61,875 nucleotides of DNA from a virus: the IMG/VR virus record IMGVR_UViG_3300021197_000785, positions 1 through 61,875 of that record. One strand, written 5' to 3'. The position numbers were made by a program, and so were the translations under genes. Under the pieces are notes generated by a model. That model did not search any database. It was not told the DNA's origin and was given only the letters and a program-made list of their open reading frames with translations. This document shows positions 51,225 to 59,679 of the stretch, in pieces. Each line of letters opens with the position of its first letter. Position 1 is the first letter of the stretch.

Positions 51225-51720
51225 TATCTAAATCATAGTAAAGACTGTCAATTTTGTGTATGCCTATCAAATATAGTACATAACTTGCTACACTTGATCC
51301 TCTACCTACGCCCCATACAACATCTTTATCACGCATTGTATCTACTAGATACACAAGAAAGCACAGCAAATCAAACATCCCACGTTCCTGATACAACAAT
51401 AACTCTGTACCTACACGCTGCAGTTGTGCATCTGTATTACACAGATTAAGCAAATATTCTGCAATATCTAATTGCTTGTATTTGTCTGGCATGCTCCAGT
51501 TATGTCTATTATCAGCATGGTATTGTTCTACATCTATGTCAAGTTCATCTAATTGTGTTACAAATGTGTTTAAATGTAGTTTTTTACTTGCACCATTGAA
51601 CTTGCTTACATCTTCTAAACATAGGTTACTAACATCCAGTGCAGGATTAGCATACAGCATATTACACGCTTGATCTTCGTTTAATACCTGTCTACTATAG
51701 TTGTCAAGCAATATCGTCAT
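51205..51720 (-). CDS. DNA polymerase III alpha (DnaE) palm-like fragment, 171 aa
   Basis: Residues about 100-171 align by eye with the start of the DnaE palm: a helix ending in MFDLLCFLVYLVD, then VVWGVGRGSSVASYVLYLIG (like 'VGPGRGSAAGSLVAYALGI') and KIDSLYYDLDIAEFLR. It ends just before the 'PDFDVDF' catalytic aspartates, so it is not a polymerase. ATG 51720 has AAAGAG 5 nt before it; a GTG two codons earlier is possible. The N-terminal 100 residues are unrecognised. Could be a decoy or a dNTP-binding regulator; the phage uses gp43 for replication. Confidence 0.7.
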   Translation of the reverse strand: MTILLDNYSRQVLNEDQACNMLYANPALDVSNLCLEDVSKFNGASKKLHLNTFVTQLDELDIDVEQYHADNRHNWSMPDKYKQLDIAEYLLNLCNTDAQLQRVGTELLLYQERGMFDLLCFLVYLVDTMRDKDVVWGVGRGSSVASYVLYLIGIHKIDSLYYDLDIAEFLR

Positions 51721-52324
51721 TATCACTCTTTGGTGGCTTTTTAAAATCTTTCAAACTAATTACATCTGCTTCTTTTGGCTTATCATCATACTGTAAGTCA
51801 ACTTCTTCCCAAGGATGATCTACAAGTTTAAGTCCTTCATGTAGTAAAAACAATTGCGGTGTTGGCTTGTACCAATACTTAACATACTGTTCTAAATCAG
51901 GTTCATCATCAAATAGTTCTAGCAAGTTTTCATTACCGCCATCTGCTTCACTAAAGTTATGACTTACACTTCTTGCCTGATGACTACTAATACTAATACT
52001 GTCCACATAGAATACTTCTTCACATATACTGTTGATCTTAGTATACAAACACATTGCAATTAAATGATCCCATGGGTCATCAGGGAATACATGCACCTGT
52101 GCTTTAAAAGGAATCTCACTTAACAGTTTAAGGTTATGACACCCTAAAAATATACTATTATCAAGAATCTCTTGTATGTAGTATTGTACACGTTCCATTG
52201 CTTTATTGTAAAGTTTATTTTTAGCAGTGTTTGGAATCAGTTGTACATGCAAATTCCAAGTGTTAGGAATAATAACATCTTCGATTACCATTGTAGTACA
52301 AAATGTTTCTTTAAGTTCTATCAT
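51704..52324 (-). CDS. Conserved hypothetical protein, 206 aa
   Basis: Alpha/beta N-terminus (ETFCTTMVIEDVIIPNTW), an F-L-G-C-H region (NSIFLGCHNLKLL), and an acidic C-terminus with a short basic end (ISLKDFKKPPKSDND). Overlaps the DnaE-like gene by 17 nt and follows a small helical gene. Not recognised; marine-phage-specific. Confidence 0.72.
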   Translation of the reverse strand: MIELKETFCTTMVIEDVIIPNTWNLHVQLIPNTAKNKLYNKAMERVQYYIQEILDNSIFLGCHNLKLLSEIPFKAQVHVFPDDPWDHLIAMCLYTKINSICEEVFYVDSISISSHQARSVSHNFSEADGGNENLLELFDDEPDLEQYVKYWYKPTPQLFLLHEGLKLVDHPWEEVDLQYDDKPKEADVISLKDFKKPPKSDNDDIA

Positions 52325-52573
52325 TTAAATGTCGATTAAATCGTCCCAGTTTTTGCCTTTGCTTTCGGCATTGTCGTTTTCTTCTTGATAGCGTTTGTGG
52401 TCTCTGCGTTGTGATTCTGCTCTATAATCATTGAGCATAAGTTCTATTTGAGAAATCATATTTGAATTGCCAGTTTGATGACCAAATATCATACGCTTTT
52501 GCAATTCAGTTTGTTTTTTCATCAAATCACTGTCACTTAGTTGTGATAAATCAGGTGTTAGTGGATGGTTCAT
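52325..52573 (-). CDS. Small helical protein, 82 aa
   Basis: Predicted helical hairpin (LSDSDLMKKQTELQKRMIFG, then SQIELMLNDYRAESQRRDHK) with an acidic KGKNWDDLIDI end. Similar small proteins accompany marine T4-like gene clusters, perhaps structural. 4-nt overlap with the membrane protein. Confidence 0.7.
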   Translation of the reverse strand: MNHPLTPDLSQLSDSDLMKKQTELQKRMIFGHQTGNSNMISQIELMLNDYRAESQRRDHKRYQEENDNAESKGKNWDDLIDI

Positions 52574-52773
52574 CTTAGTCCGTCCCTTCGCTGTTCACAG
52601 TATGTATTGAATGTTGTCCAATTGCGCCATATTAGCCAAGCACCTAGCGCACTCCATATCATGCTAGGAATCAGCATTAGTTTAAGACTAAACGTTAAAA
52701 GTACAGCAAACGTTGCACAAACTATATGATCTTTAGAGGTCACCGTCTTGCCTGTTCTCGCTGTAGTATGCAT
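52570..52773 (-). CDS. Small membrane protein, up to 67 aa
   Basis: Two hydrophobic segments (about residues 18-36 and 37-52) and a basic Arg-rich C-terminus (YCEQRRDGLR). The ATG at 52773 overlaps mazG by 41 nt; a GTG at 52743 with AGG upstream is an alternative start. Function unknown. Confidence 0.6.
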   Translation of the reverse strand: MHTTARTGKTVTSKDHIVCATFAVLLTFSLKLMLIPSMIWSALGAWLIWRNWTTFNTYCEQRRDGLR

Positions 52774-53140
52774 CAAAACTACCGCCTGGATAACGCTTCT
52801 CTAGTTTGCGGACATTCTCTGCAATTACTTCGTTAGGGTCTAAGTTAAGGGCGCGGCAACTGTTAATCCAGTACCACATAATATCGCCCAGTTCTCTTTT
52901 TGCATGAAACTGTGTTTCTTCACTAAGTGGTTTACCTTGAAAAATGCACTTCTTTACAATTTCCATGAACTCACCGCCTTCGGCACTAATACCAACAGCA
53001 CCTGTTAGAAGCAAACTTACATTTACGCCAGTTTCTTCTAGTCTGCTAATAGCCATAGACATTTCGCCACTATCATTAGATTCTTGTGAAGTTACTTCTT
53101 GTACGAAGTCTTGATATTTGTTTAAGTCAATTTTGTTCAT
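52733..53140 (-). CDS. mazG: MazG-like NTP pyrophosphohydrolase
   Basis: 135 residues, a single MazG-fold domain: EGGEFMEIVKK provides ExxE, and ELGDIMWYW the ExxD pair, followed by EKRYPGGSFD. Hydrolyses NTPs or (p)ppGpp-like nucleotides to monophosphates plus pyrophosphate. Common in marine phages. Own sigma70-like promoter upstream; first gene of this leftward unit. Confidence 0.87.
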   Translation of the reverse strand: MNKIDLNKYQDFVQEVTSQESNDSGEMSMAISRLEETGVNVSLLLTGAVGISAEGGEFMEIVKKCIFQGKPLSEETQFHAKRELGDIMWYWINSCRALNLDPNEVIAENVRKLEKRYPGGSFDAYYSENRQDGDL

Positions 53141-53165
53141 AGATACCTCTGTTTAATATCTATAT

Positions 53166-53193
53166 ATTATACATGTTATAGAGGTTAAGTCAA
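53166..53193 (-). promoter_or_regulatory. Sigma70-type promoter upstream of mazG
   Basis: Minus-strand TTGACT (53193-53188), 16 nt, TATAAT (53171-53166), 25 nt before the ATG at 53140. One mismatch in -35, perfect -10. Confidence 0.72.
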
Positions 53194-53196
53194 CTA

Positions 53197-53925
53197 TTAA
53201 ATTGCTTGTAGAACTAGTTTTTTCCAGATTATTGTTGAGCCATCATATGTGCCAGTGCAAACATATAAGTTTGTTGCGTCAGCGGCAATGTCGCCTGCTT
53301 TGTCACCTGCTTGTCCAGCCGCTACTGCAGTGCGAACTTCAATTGCTCTGTTGTTGCGCAAACAATCAATTACAGCAATACTTGTCCCTGCATCATCTGT
53401 TACAAATTCAAAGATGTGTACCCCTGTTCTATCTGGGGTAATAACACGGGCACCATTACTGCCTATAAGTTGATCTTGTCCAATGTCCACTGCACTTGGT
53501 AGTGTAATCGTGTGCGCAACACTTGCAACATTAACTTCAACACGAAGTGTTCCTACTTTTCCACTTGCTGGAAAGTTTGAAAATGCAAATGTAACACTGC
53601 CACTTGTTGTTAGTGTTTGATATGGACCTTGAGAGTAGTCAAAGGTCTGTGATCCACTGGTAGTGCCTTTTGCAATACGAGTTTCACTCATATCCTTCAT
53701 TTCAAAGTCTTCAATTACCGCTCCGGCGCCATCGTTGCTTAAACTGTCGCCTGAGAGCGCACTCTTTAGAACTGCTTTCGCTTCTAAATCAGTGATCTCT
53801 GTTTTTGCAACATCCAATGCTGCTTTTAAATTTGTAAAGTTATCACGAAACCCTTGGCTGTCATTATCCTGACCTGCCACTGGATACGCGGTATCAATAT
53901 TTGTTGTTACTATGCTACTTGCCAT
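53197..53925 (-). CDS. Tail-fibre-like structural protein, 242 aa
   Basis: N-terminal 45 residues (DNDSQGFRDNFTNLKAAL) resemble the attachment segment of the next fibre genes ('GTGDPLRTAFDKVNDNF'), and the remainder is Ser/Thr/Val-rich beta with IGSNGARVITPDRTGVHIF. Ends GTYDGSTIIWKKLVL. Late promoter upstream. Probably a short fibre or fibre-adaptor. Confidence 0.75.
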   Translation of the reverse strand: MASSIVTTNIDTAYPVAGQDNDSQGFRDNFTNLKAALDVAKTEITDLEAKAVLKSALSGDSLSNDGAGAVIEDFEMKDMSETRIAKGTTSGSQTFDYSQGPYQTLTTSGSVTFAFSNFPASGKVGTLRVEVNVASVAHTITLPSAVDIGQDQLIGSNGARVITPDRTGVHIFEFVTDDAGTSIAVIDCLRNNRAIEVRTAVAAGQAGDKAGDIAADATNLYVCTGTYDGSTIIWKKLVLQAI

Positions 53926-53954
53926 GTTTAACTCCGGTTATGGAAACTGTATGT

Positions 53955-53962
53955 TATTTATC
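53955..53962 (-). promoter_or_regulatory. T4-like late promoter (GATAAATA)
   Basis: Minus-strand GATAAATAAC, 29 nt before the ATG at 53925, at the end of the Ig-like fibre gene. Confidence 0.62.
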
Positions 53963-56540
53963 TTTCCGTGTAAGGCAGTCTATCAAAAACTCCTACCTGT
54001 GGGAACTTGAGATAAATGTCACCTTCATCCTTGTCTGCGTATGTATCAATGAATGCCATGAAACGGGTACCATCACCATCAAATGTTGTTGTTGTAGCAG
54101 TGACATCAAATGTTGTTTCTTTTGTTACAACATAACTCCCGCCTGTTGGACTATAGTACTTGCTAAGGTTATTATCTAAAATAAGTCTATCTATTTCAAA
54201 ACTAATAGTTTTAATATCATAACCATCACTGATAACACGTTGATTTAACCTGTATGTAATCTTTGCACTTGTGCCTGGTTTACAATAAACTACAGGAACA
54301 GCAAGCGTCCAACCTAGTACGCTATTGTCTTCTTGTTTGTCCTGCATCCAGTCTGGTAACACTTCACGTTCCAATACTTGATATCCTATTTGACTTGTAA
54401 GTCTACTACGCATATTTTCTATACTGTTAGGATAGACATTGTAATCATTTGCTTGTGATGCTAGATAATGACCATGACTTACGTCTGGATTAGTATCTGA
54501 AACAGGTATTGGATTAGTCCAGGTATCTTCATTACTGCGTACATCTATTTTCATTGCAGGCTTGCTTGATAATAAACTAGTTGGATCAATGCCCATTTTG
54601 TTATCAATAAGTTCTATATACACAACTTCATACTTAACTGTACCATCTGTGTTCAATGCTCTCGCTGTTTTAAACTCACCAAAACGTAGTGTGTTATTGT
54701 AGAAGTTTTGCGCCATTGCTTCTACATAATCAGTTTCAACTTTTGGATTTAGTCCTGCACTAATTAGTGTGCGTATATCCCGCTGGATACCAAATGCATA
54801 ATCACTTGCACGATAGACGTCTTCCTGTGGAATGTCATCATTGTTCTGTATAAGTGCGTTATATATATTTCTTTGTGCAACACTGCTTAAACTACGAGCA
54901 TATAAGTTTTCGTATGGTTTCTTAGTGTCTGGATTAATTGTAATTGTAAACTTTTTGTATGTATCAACAACGCCGTCACTACTAAACACTCTTGCTACAA
55001 ATGTATACACACTTTCAAATGTAGTTTCGTTGGTGTAAAGATCCTCTTTATCAAACGTAACACCTCCTGTATCAAACATCATGTTTTCAAAACTAACTCT
55101 GCCTACAATTAAACCATCTTCATTTAAACGTAACCCTTGTGGCAGTTTGTTTGTTCCCAAACTTGCAGTGCCTGTGCCAGATCCTATATCTGTTGCCGTA
55201 AAAATAGTTCCAACTGTATTATTTGCACTACCTATGCTAATAAAATCAGTTGTACCTGCAGATACAATTGTGTAAGTCTGCCCAACTACAAAGTTCCCTG
55301 CTACAATTGCTTGCAATCCGCTTTTTAGTTCATACTGTACTGGTCTGCCGTCACTAATTGTTGCAATTACATCCAATTGGCTCTGTTCGCCTGTACGAAT
55401 ACTAAGTTGATCACTGGGCCATGTAACAGTGCTATCTACATCACCTTCAACTATAATACTAAATGAGGTACCTGCGCTAATAAATTCTGGGCTATTTTTC
55501 TTGCGAACTTGTATTGTAAAAGTAAACGTTGTTTCTGTTGCACTAAAACTAGGGAGTGTGCCTGAAAGCCAACCACTTGTTGGATCAAGACTAAGTCCTG
55601 TTGGAAGTGTGCCACTGCCTAATATATACTCAACTGGATCTCCGTCAAAGTCTTTACTTGTAAACTGAAAATTATAATTGTTGTTGTGTTTTATTCTACC
55701 TAACCCACTGCTAGGAGTAAGCAATGCTGGTACACGCAAACTAGTTTGACTTGCATCTAGTAATTCATATAGACCGGGTGTAAGAGTTGCACTACCTTCT
55801 AGTGCGAGAAGTTGCTCTGGTGTTAGTGTAGATTTGTCTAAGTCTGCAGTTGCAGCATCACTGTCAGCAGTAACACTATTTCTACTAACGCCAAATAGGC
55901 TATAAGTTTTTACATCAATTTGTTTGCTGTCTGTGACTTGCACAACCCATTCATAGGTCTTGTCTAAACTTCTAGTACGGAAGTCCCAGGGCACCATATC
56001 AAAATTTACTACATCAAATCCAGGGTTACCATCATTATCCAGAAAAGGTTCTATGTATCCACTAATACGTCCTGTTGAACTTACTGTAACACCATCAGGA
56101 ATATCACCGCTCTGATAACTCCAAGTGTGTGTGTCGCCTGGATCTGGATCTGTTAGTGTTAGTTGTGCTTCAACATAATCTCCATCGAAGTATGTGCCTA
56201 AATCAGGCAGTGGAGTGCTATCAATACTGGGCGCATCCTGACCTGTCACAGTCATTTCAAATACACGATCTGCTACTGAGCCATCTGCGCTAACTGCCCT
56301 AACAATAAATTTACTAGTAACATCCTGTGCAATTTCTTTGGGCACACCCTGAATGTAATCATAGTTTTTTGGATTGCCTTCAAGTATGCCATTTTCTGTG
56401 ACACGAATTCCAACAGGAAGCACACCACTTAAATATTGAAATCTAGTGCTATTAGTTGCATCTAATTGTACTTGATAAAATTCACCTTCAACTACAGTGC
56501 CCAAATCACCAGGTGGTGTAACCCATACTGGAGCCGCCAT
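53958..56540 (-). CDS. Large Ig/cadherin-like (He_PIG) tail-associated protein, 860 aa
   Basis: Repeated Ig-like modules of 'putative Ig' type: GTVVEGEFYQVQLDATNS, YLSGVLPVGIRVTENGILEG, and again YQSGDIPDGVTVSSTGRISG and ILGSGTLPTGLSLDPTSGWLSG. At least four such 'LP-x-G(L/V)...G-x-(I/L)-x-G' repeats. The C-terminal third is less repetitive, with QVLEREVLPDWMQDK. Likely a tail-fibre or baseplate-wedge extension used in adhesion. No enzyme motif. Confidence 0.82.
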   Translation of the reverse strand: MAAPVWVTPPGDLGTVVEGEFYQVQLDATNSTRFQYLSGVLPVGIRVTENGILEGNPKNYDYIQGVPKEIAQDVTSKFIVRAVSADGSVADRVFEMTVTGQDAPSIDSTPLPDLGTYFDGDYVEAQLTLTDPDPGDTHTWSYQSGDIPDGVTVSSTGRISGYIEPFLDNDGNPGFDVVNFDMVPWDFRTRSLDKTYEWVVQVTDSKQIDVKTYSLFGVSRNSVTADSDAATADLDKSTLTPEQLLALEGSATLTPGLYELLDASQTSLRVPALLTPSSGLGRIKHNNNYNFQFTSKDFDGDPVEYILGSGTLPTGLSLDPTSGWLSGTLPSFSATETTFTFTIQVRKKNSPEFISAGTSFSIIVEGDVDSTVTWPSDQLSIRTGEQSQLDVIATISDGRPVQYELKSGLQAIVAGNFVVGQTYTIVSAGTTDFISIGSANNTVGTIFTATDIGSGTGTASLGTNKLPQGLRLNEDGLIVGRVSFENMMFDTGGVTFDKEDLYTNETTFESVYTFVARVFSSDGVVDTYKKFTITINPDTKKPYENLYARSLSSVAQRNIYNALIQNNDDIPQEDVYRASDYAFGIQRDIRTLISAGLNPKVETDYVEAMAQNFYNNTLRFGEFKTARALNTDGTVKYEVVYIELIDNKMGIDPTSLLSSKPAMKIDVRSNEDTWTNPIPVSDTNPDVSHGHYLASQANDYNVYPNSIENMRSRLTSQIGYQVLEREVLPDWMQDKQEDNSVLGWTLAVPVVYCKPGTSAKITYRLNQRVISDGYDIKTISFEIDRLILDNNLSKYYSPTGGSYVVTKETTFDVTATTTTFDGDGTRFMAFIDTYADKDEGDIYLKFPQVGVFDRLPYTER

Positions 56541-56563
56541 ACTATATACTCCTCATTATCTAG

Positions 56564-56571
56564 TATTTATC
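56564..56571 (-). promoter_or_regulatory. T4-like late promoter (GATAAATA)
   Basis: Minus-strand GATAAATAC, 23 nt before the ATG at 56540, with GAGGAG between. Confidence 0.7.
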
Positions 56572-57420
56572 CTAGGGTGCTGACGATTTATATGTGTGAT
56601 CAGATGGTAAATTGCCTTCTAAACCCCATTTGTGAGCAAGGTAACCTTCTGCTTTTATGACAGTTGAGATGTCTGTGCTGCCTGTGCCAGGAATACTTGC
56701 TACTGAGAAAAATTCTGCCATTCTACCTGACATACGTTCGTTTGCTCTGTTACGCATTATGCGTAGATCCAAATTGGTGTCTAGTGAGTTGTCATAGTCA
56801 TTCACAGGTGTAAACGCATCATCTCCGTCCACTCTAAGTGCGATTTGGTTGCCTGTTTTGTTGAATATAACAACCATGATTACCCAAGTGTTTTGTGCTA
56901 CACCTGAATCGAAATCCTGTTTGTTTCCTATAGTTGACGAGATTCTACCTGTAATCAGTCCATCCAAATCTAACTCACCATCAAAGTTACTGGCACCAGC
57001 ACTGATAGCATAGTCTCTTTTGTTTGTTATTGACCCGCTGTTATTTTCAGTACTCCAGAAACTATCCTGTGAGTCGTTGCGAGTGTTCCATTGCATAACT
57101 CCTATTGCCCAGTGATTGCCACTGCTGGCTTGTGCAACCTCATCAGTGGTAAAATCTTCGCTACTACCTGAGAATGCAAAAACCTTATAACTATTCAATG
57201 TGTTGCTGACATTAGGAGTGCCATTTACTGTAACAGTGGCATTGCCTGCTTTGTCTGTTACTGCTGTTACATTTGATCCACTAAGTGAATAACTGCTAGT
57301 ATCTGAAGCATCAAACCAAATTGCAGTAGTTATGTCTGAAGCAGGATTCCAAGACCCGCTGTATGCAGTTGATCTACGTCCTGCAAAAAAACTTCCGTTT
57401 ACTGATGCAAGTATTGGCAT
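56572..57420 (-). CDS. LamG/concanavalin-like fibre protein, 282 aa
   Basis: A jelly-roll domain: ITTAIWFDASDTSSY near the start, ALRVDGDDAF, and the conserved ending GYLAHKWGLEGNLPSDHTYK, which is characteristic of marine LamG-like phage fibre domains. Likely binds glycans. One base overlap with the upstream fibre gene. No late promoter of its own; expressed with that gene. Confidence 0.8.
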   Translation of the reverse strand: MPILASVNGSFFAGRRSTAYSGSWNPASDITTAIWFDASDTSSYSLSGSNVTAVTDKAGNATVTVNGTPNVSNTLNSYKVFAFSGSSEDFTTDEVAQASSGNHWAIGVMQWNTRNDSQDSFWSTENNSGSITNKRDYAISAGASNFDGELDLDGLITGRISSTIGNKQDFDSGVAQNTWVIMVVIFNKTGNQIALRVDGDDAFTPVNDYDNSLDTNLDLRIMRNRANERMSGRMAEFFSVASIPGTGSTDISTVIKAEGYLAHKWGLEGNLPSDHTYKSSAP

Positions 57421-59669
57421 TATGTAAAGTCTACCATCTGTCCAAGCACAACAAAAGTACCACCATCATTTAGTATTGTAAATGAAAAAGCATCAATGCC
57501 GTTTGCATTTCCTGTAGGAGCACTGCCGCCTTGCCAGTTTAGTGTCTGTGACGCTCCACCTATCTGTACTGCAGTGACTTCATAAGGTGTACCACCTTGA
57601 TTGATAATTACTGTCAAGTTGGTGGCATATTCTGCAGTCAGTCCTAGGTTTGTAAAGTTTGCTGTGATATCACCTGTACAACCTGTTTTGTAGAATACAT
57701 GTCCGTTGGCACAATCCAGTGCAGTGACGCCAGAAGCACCTGTCACAGTGGCGAACTTTTCTTCTACACCTGTGTTAAATTTAACATCTGCATTGAATGT
57801 AGTTTCGGAAGATGCAGTGATAGTTCCTGAAACTGTTAAATTACTACGGATCTCAACTGCACCAGTGCCGTTAGGGACAAGGACAATATTGGCATTACTT
57901 TGTGTGCCTTGTATATTATTATCTACAATTTTTAAACCAGTTGTGCTGATACTTTCAATGCCTGTGATGTCATCTGCTAGACTGAAAGATAATGCACTAC
58001 CTGCGGCATTTACATTTATTTCATTTGTTGTACCCAGTGCCTGTAGTGTATCACCTACACCAATACTTCCTGAACCAGTATTACCAGCAGTTGCTATAGC
58101 ACCTTGAACAGCACTAGTCAGTGCAAGAGTACCAGCAGTTGACGGAAGTGTTATAGTTACGTCAGCGGTGCTTGCAGGACCAATAAGTGTAACACCATTT
58201 GTTCCATTATCACTATCTTCAAAAAACTTAACAAAACCAGCACTTGTTGCACCATTTTTAAGTAATATTCCATTATTTGCAGTTGGTGTTGTAAGTGTGG
58301 GAGTGGTTAGTGTTTTATTTGTAAGAATATCTGTAGTTTCACGCCCTACTAGTTGATCCGTTGCTGCTGGCAATGTGATTGTAACATCACCAGTGCTTGC
58401 AGGACCTATAAGCGTTGCTTTGTTAGTACCGTTATCACTGTCTTCAAAAAATTCAACAAAGCCTGCACTAGTTGCACCGTTCTTTACACTGAGTCCAGCA
58501 TTAAACACGTCTTTACCCGTGCTTGTGTTAGCACCGCTAGTTGTTATTCCACTGCGGATTTCAACTATGCCAGTGCCGCTAGGATCTATTACTATATTTT
58601 CATTTGTTCTTGCACTAGTAATATCGAACCCGTTTAGATCAAGGTTACCTCCCAGTTGTGGTGATGTATCCTCGACTACATTATTAATACTGTTACCGTC
58701 AACATAAGACTTGTTTGCAGCGTCTGTTGCTGCAGCCGGTGTTGCTACACTGGTAATTTTATTACTGCCCATGTCAATGGTTTGCGTACCATTAACTTGG
58801 AATGTGCCTGTAACACGGAACTGTCCGTCCACGTCTACAATTCCTGTTCCCTGTGGTTTAAGGACAAGGTTTTGGTTACTTATTTCTGTTGTAATAGTAC
58901 TACTTTCAATAAGCACATTACCTATTTGTGCTTGATCACCATGCAGTACGTCAGCAAATACATTCAAATATTTTTTAGTGCTACTACCAATATTATATGT
59001 GCCGTCGGTGTTAGGAACAAGATGACCGTCAAGTTCTGCATTTACACTAATATTATCTGTATCTGCATCACCAATAGTAATATTACCGCCTATGGTTACA
59101 TTACCAGTTACGTCTAAATTGCCGCCTACTGTTGCGTTACCAGTTGTATCTATTGTTGCGCTGTAAATATCTTTCCAACGCAGACTACTGCTTCCTATAT
59201 CTCTTGCATTGTTTGTGCTAGGCACAAGATCACTAGCAAAACGTGCAGTAGTAGTTATTGTATCACTAGTTGCATTACCAAGAGTAGTATTTCCTGTTAC
59301 CACAAAGTCAGTAGTTGTAAAAGCACTGGGAGTAAATGTTGCTGCAGTAAGTGTACCTGTGATATCTGCGTCGCCATTTACTTGTAAACCTGTGCCAGTG
59401 ATATTACCTGATGATTCTAAATTACCTGCGACTGTTGTAGGTGCCTCTAGTTGTAGTTCGCCTGTGCCATTTGGATTAAGAATTAGATGTCCATTGGTAT
59501 CGTCAGTTGTAATTGTGTTACCACTAAAGCGAACATTGCTAAGAGCAGTTCCACCTAATTCATTGTAAACTTCAGTGAAGTTGTCGTTAACTTTTACAAA
59601 TGCAGCACGGAGATTATCTCCGGTGCCGTCATCTTGGTTAGTGCCTACATTAATAATCTGTTTAGACAT
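57420..59669 (-). CDS. Tail-fibre protein with internal repeats, 749 aa
   Basis: N-terminus INVGTNQDDGTGDNLRAAFV, then KVNDNFTEVYNELGG is the fibre attachment segment. The shaft has many TITG/VTGN-type short beta turns. Two copies of a 'KNGATSAGFV-x-FFEDSDNGTN' unit start 225 nt apart. The C-terminal tip ends SFTILNDGGTFVVLGQMV. A typical long fibre of marine T4-like phages. Coupled by 1 nt to the LamG protein. Confidence 0.85.
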   Translation of the reverse strand: MSKQIINVGTNQDDGTGDNLRAAFVKVNDNFTEVYNELGGTALSNVRFSGNTITTDDTNGHLILNPNGTGELQLEAPTTVAGNLESSGNITGTGLQVNGDADITGTLTAATFTPSAFTTTDFVVTGNTTLGNATSDTITTTARFASDLVPSTNNARDIGSSSLRWKDIYSATIDTTGNATVGGNLDVTGNVTIGGNITIGDADTDNISVNAELDGHLVPNTDGTYNIGSSTKKYLNVFADVLHGDQAQIGNVLIESSTITTEISNQNLVLKPQGTGIVDVDGQFRVTGTFQVNGTQTIDMGSNKITSVATPAAATDAANKSYVDGNSINNVVEDTSPQLGGNLDLNGFDITSARTNENIVIDPSGTGIVEIRSGITTSGANTSTGKDVFNAGLSVKNGATSAGFVEFFEDSDNGTNKATLIGPASTGDVTITLPAATDQLVGRETTDILTNKTLTTPTLTTPTANNGILLKNGATSAGFVKFFEDSDNGTNGVTLIGPASTADVTITLPSTAGTLALTSAVQGAIATAGNTGSGSIGVGDTLQALGTTNEINVNAAGSALSFSLADDITGIESISTTGLKIVDNNIQGTQSNANIVLVPNGTGAVEIRSNLTVSGTITASSETTFNADVKFNTGVEEKFATVTGASGVTALDCANGHVFYKTGCTGDITANFTNLGLTAEYATNLTVIINQGGTPYEVTAVQIGGASQTLNWQGGSAPTGNANGIDAFSFTILNDGGTFVVLGQMVDFT
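58144..58262 (-). repeat. Internal fibre repeat, copy B (119 nt)
   Basis: Direct repeat of the unit at 58369-58487, offset exactly 225 nt, encoding the KNGATSAGFV...GPAST-VTITLP module. Differences are mostly third-position and conservative. Confidence 0.75.
58369..58487 (-). repeat. Internal fibre repeat, copy A (119 nt)
   Basis: First copy in translation order of the 225-nt-offset repeat in the fibre gene. Probably supports recombination-driven change of shaft length. Confidence 0.75.
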
Positions 59670-59679
59670 TAACTACTCC

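Noticed and set aside
52325-52573. Candidate clamp-loader small subunit (gp62)
   Set aside because: Too short (82 aa) and helical without gp62 features; gp62 is therefore not called in this window.
57706-58107. Plus-strand 133-codon open frame within the fibre gene
   Set aside because: Val/Pro/Ser-rich antisense of Thr/Gly repeats; typical shadow of a repetitive fibre gene.
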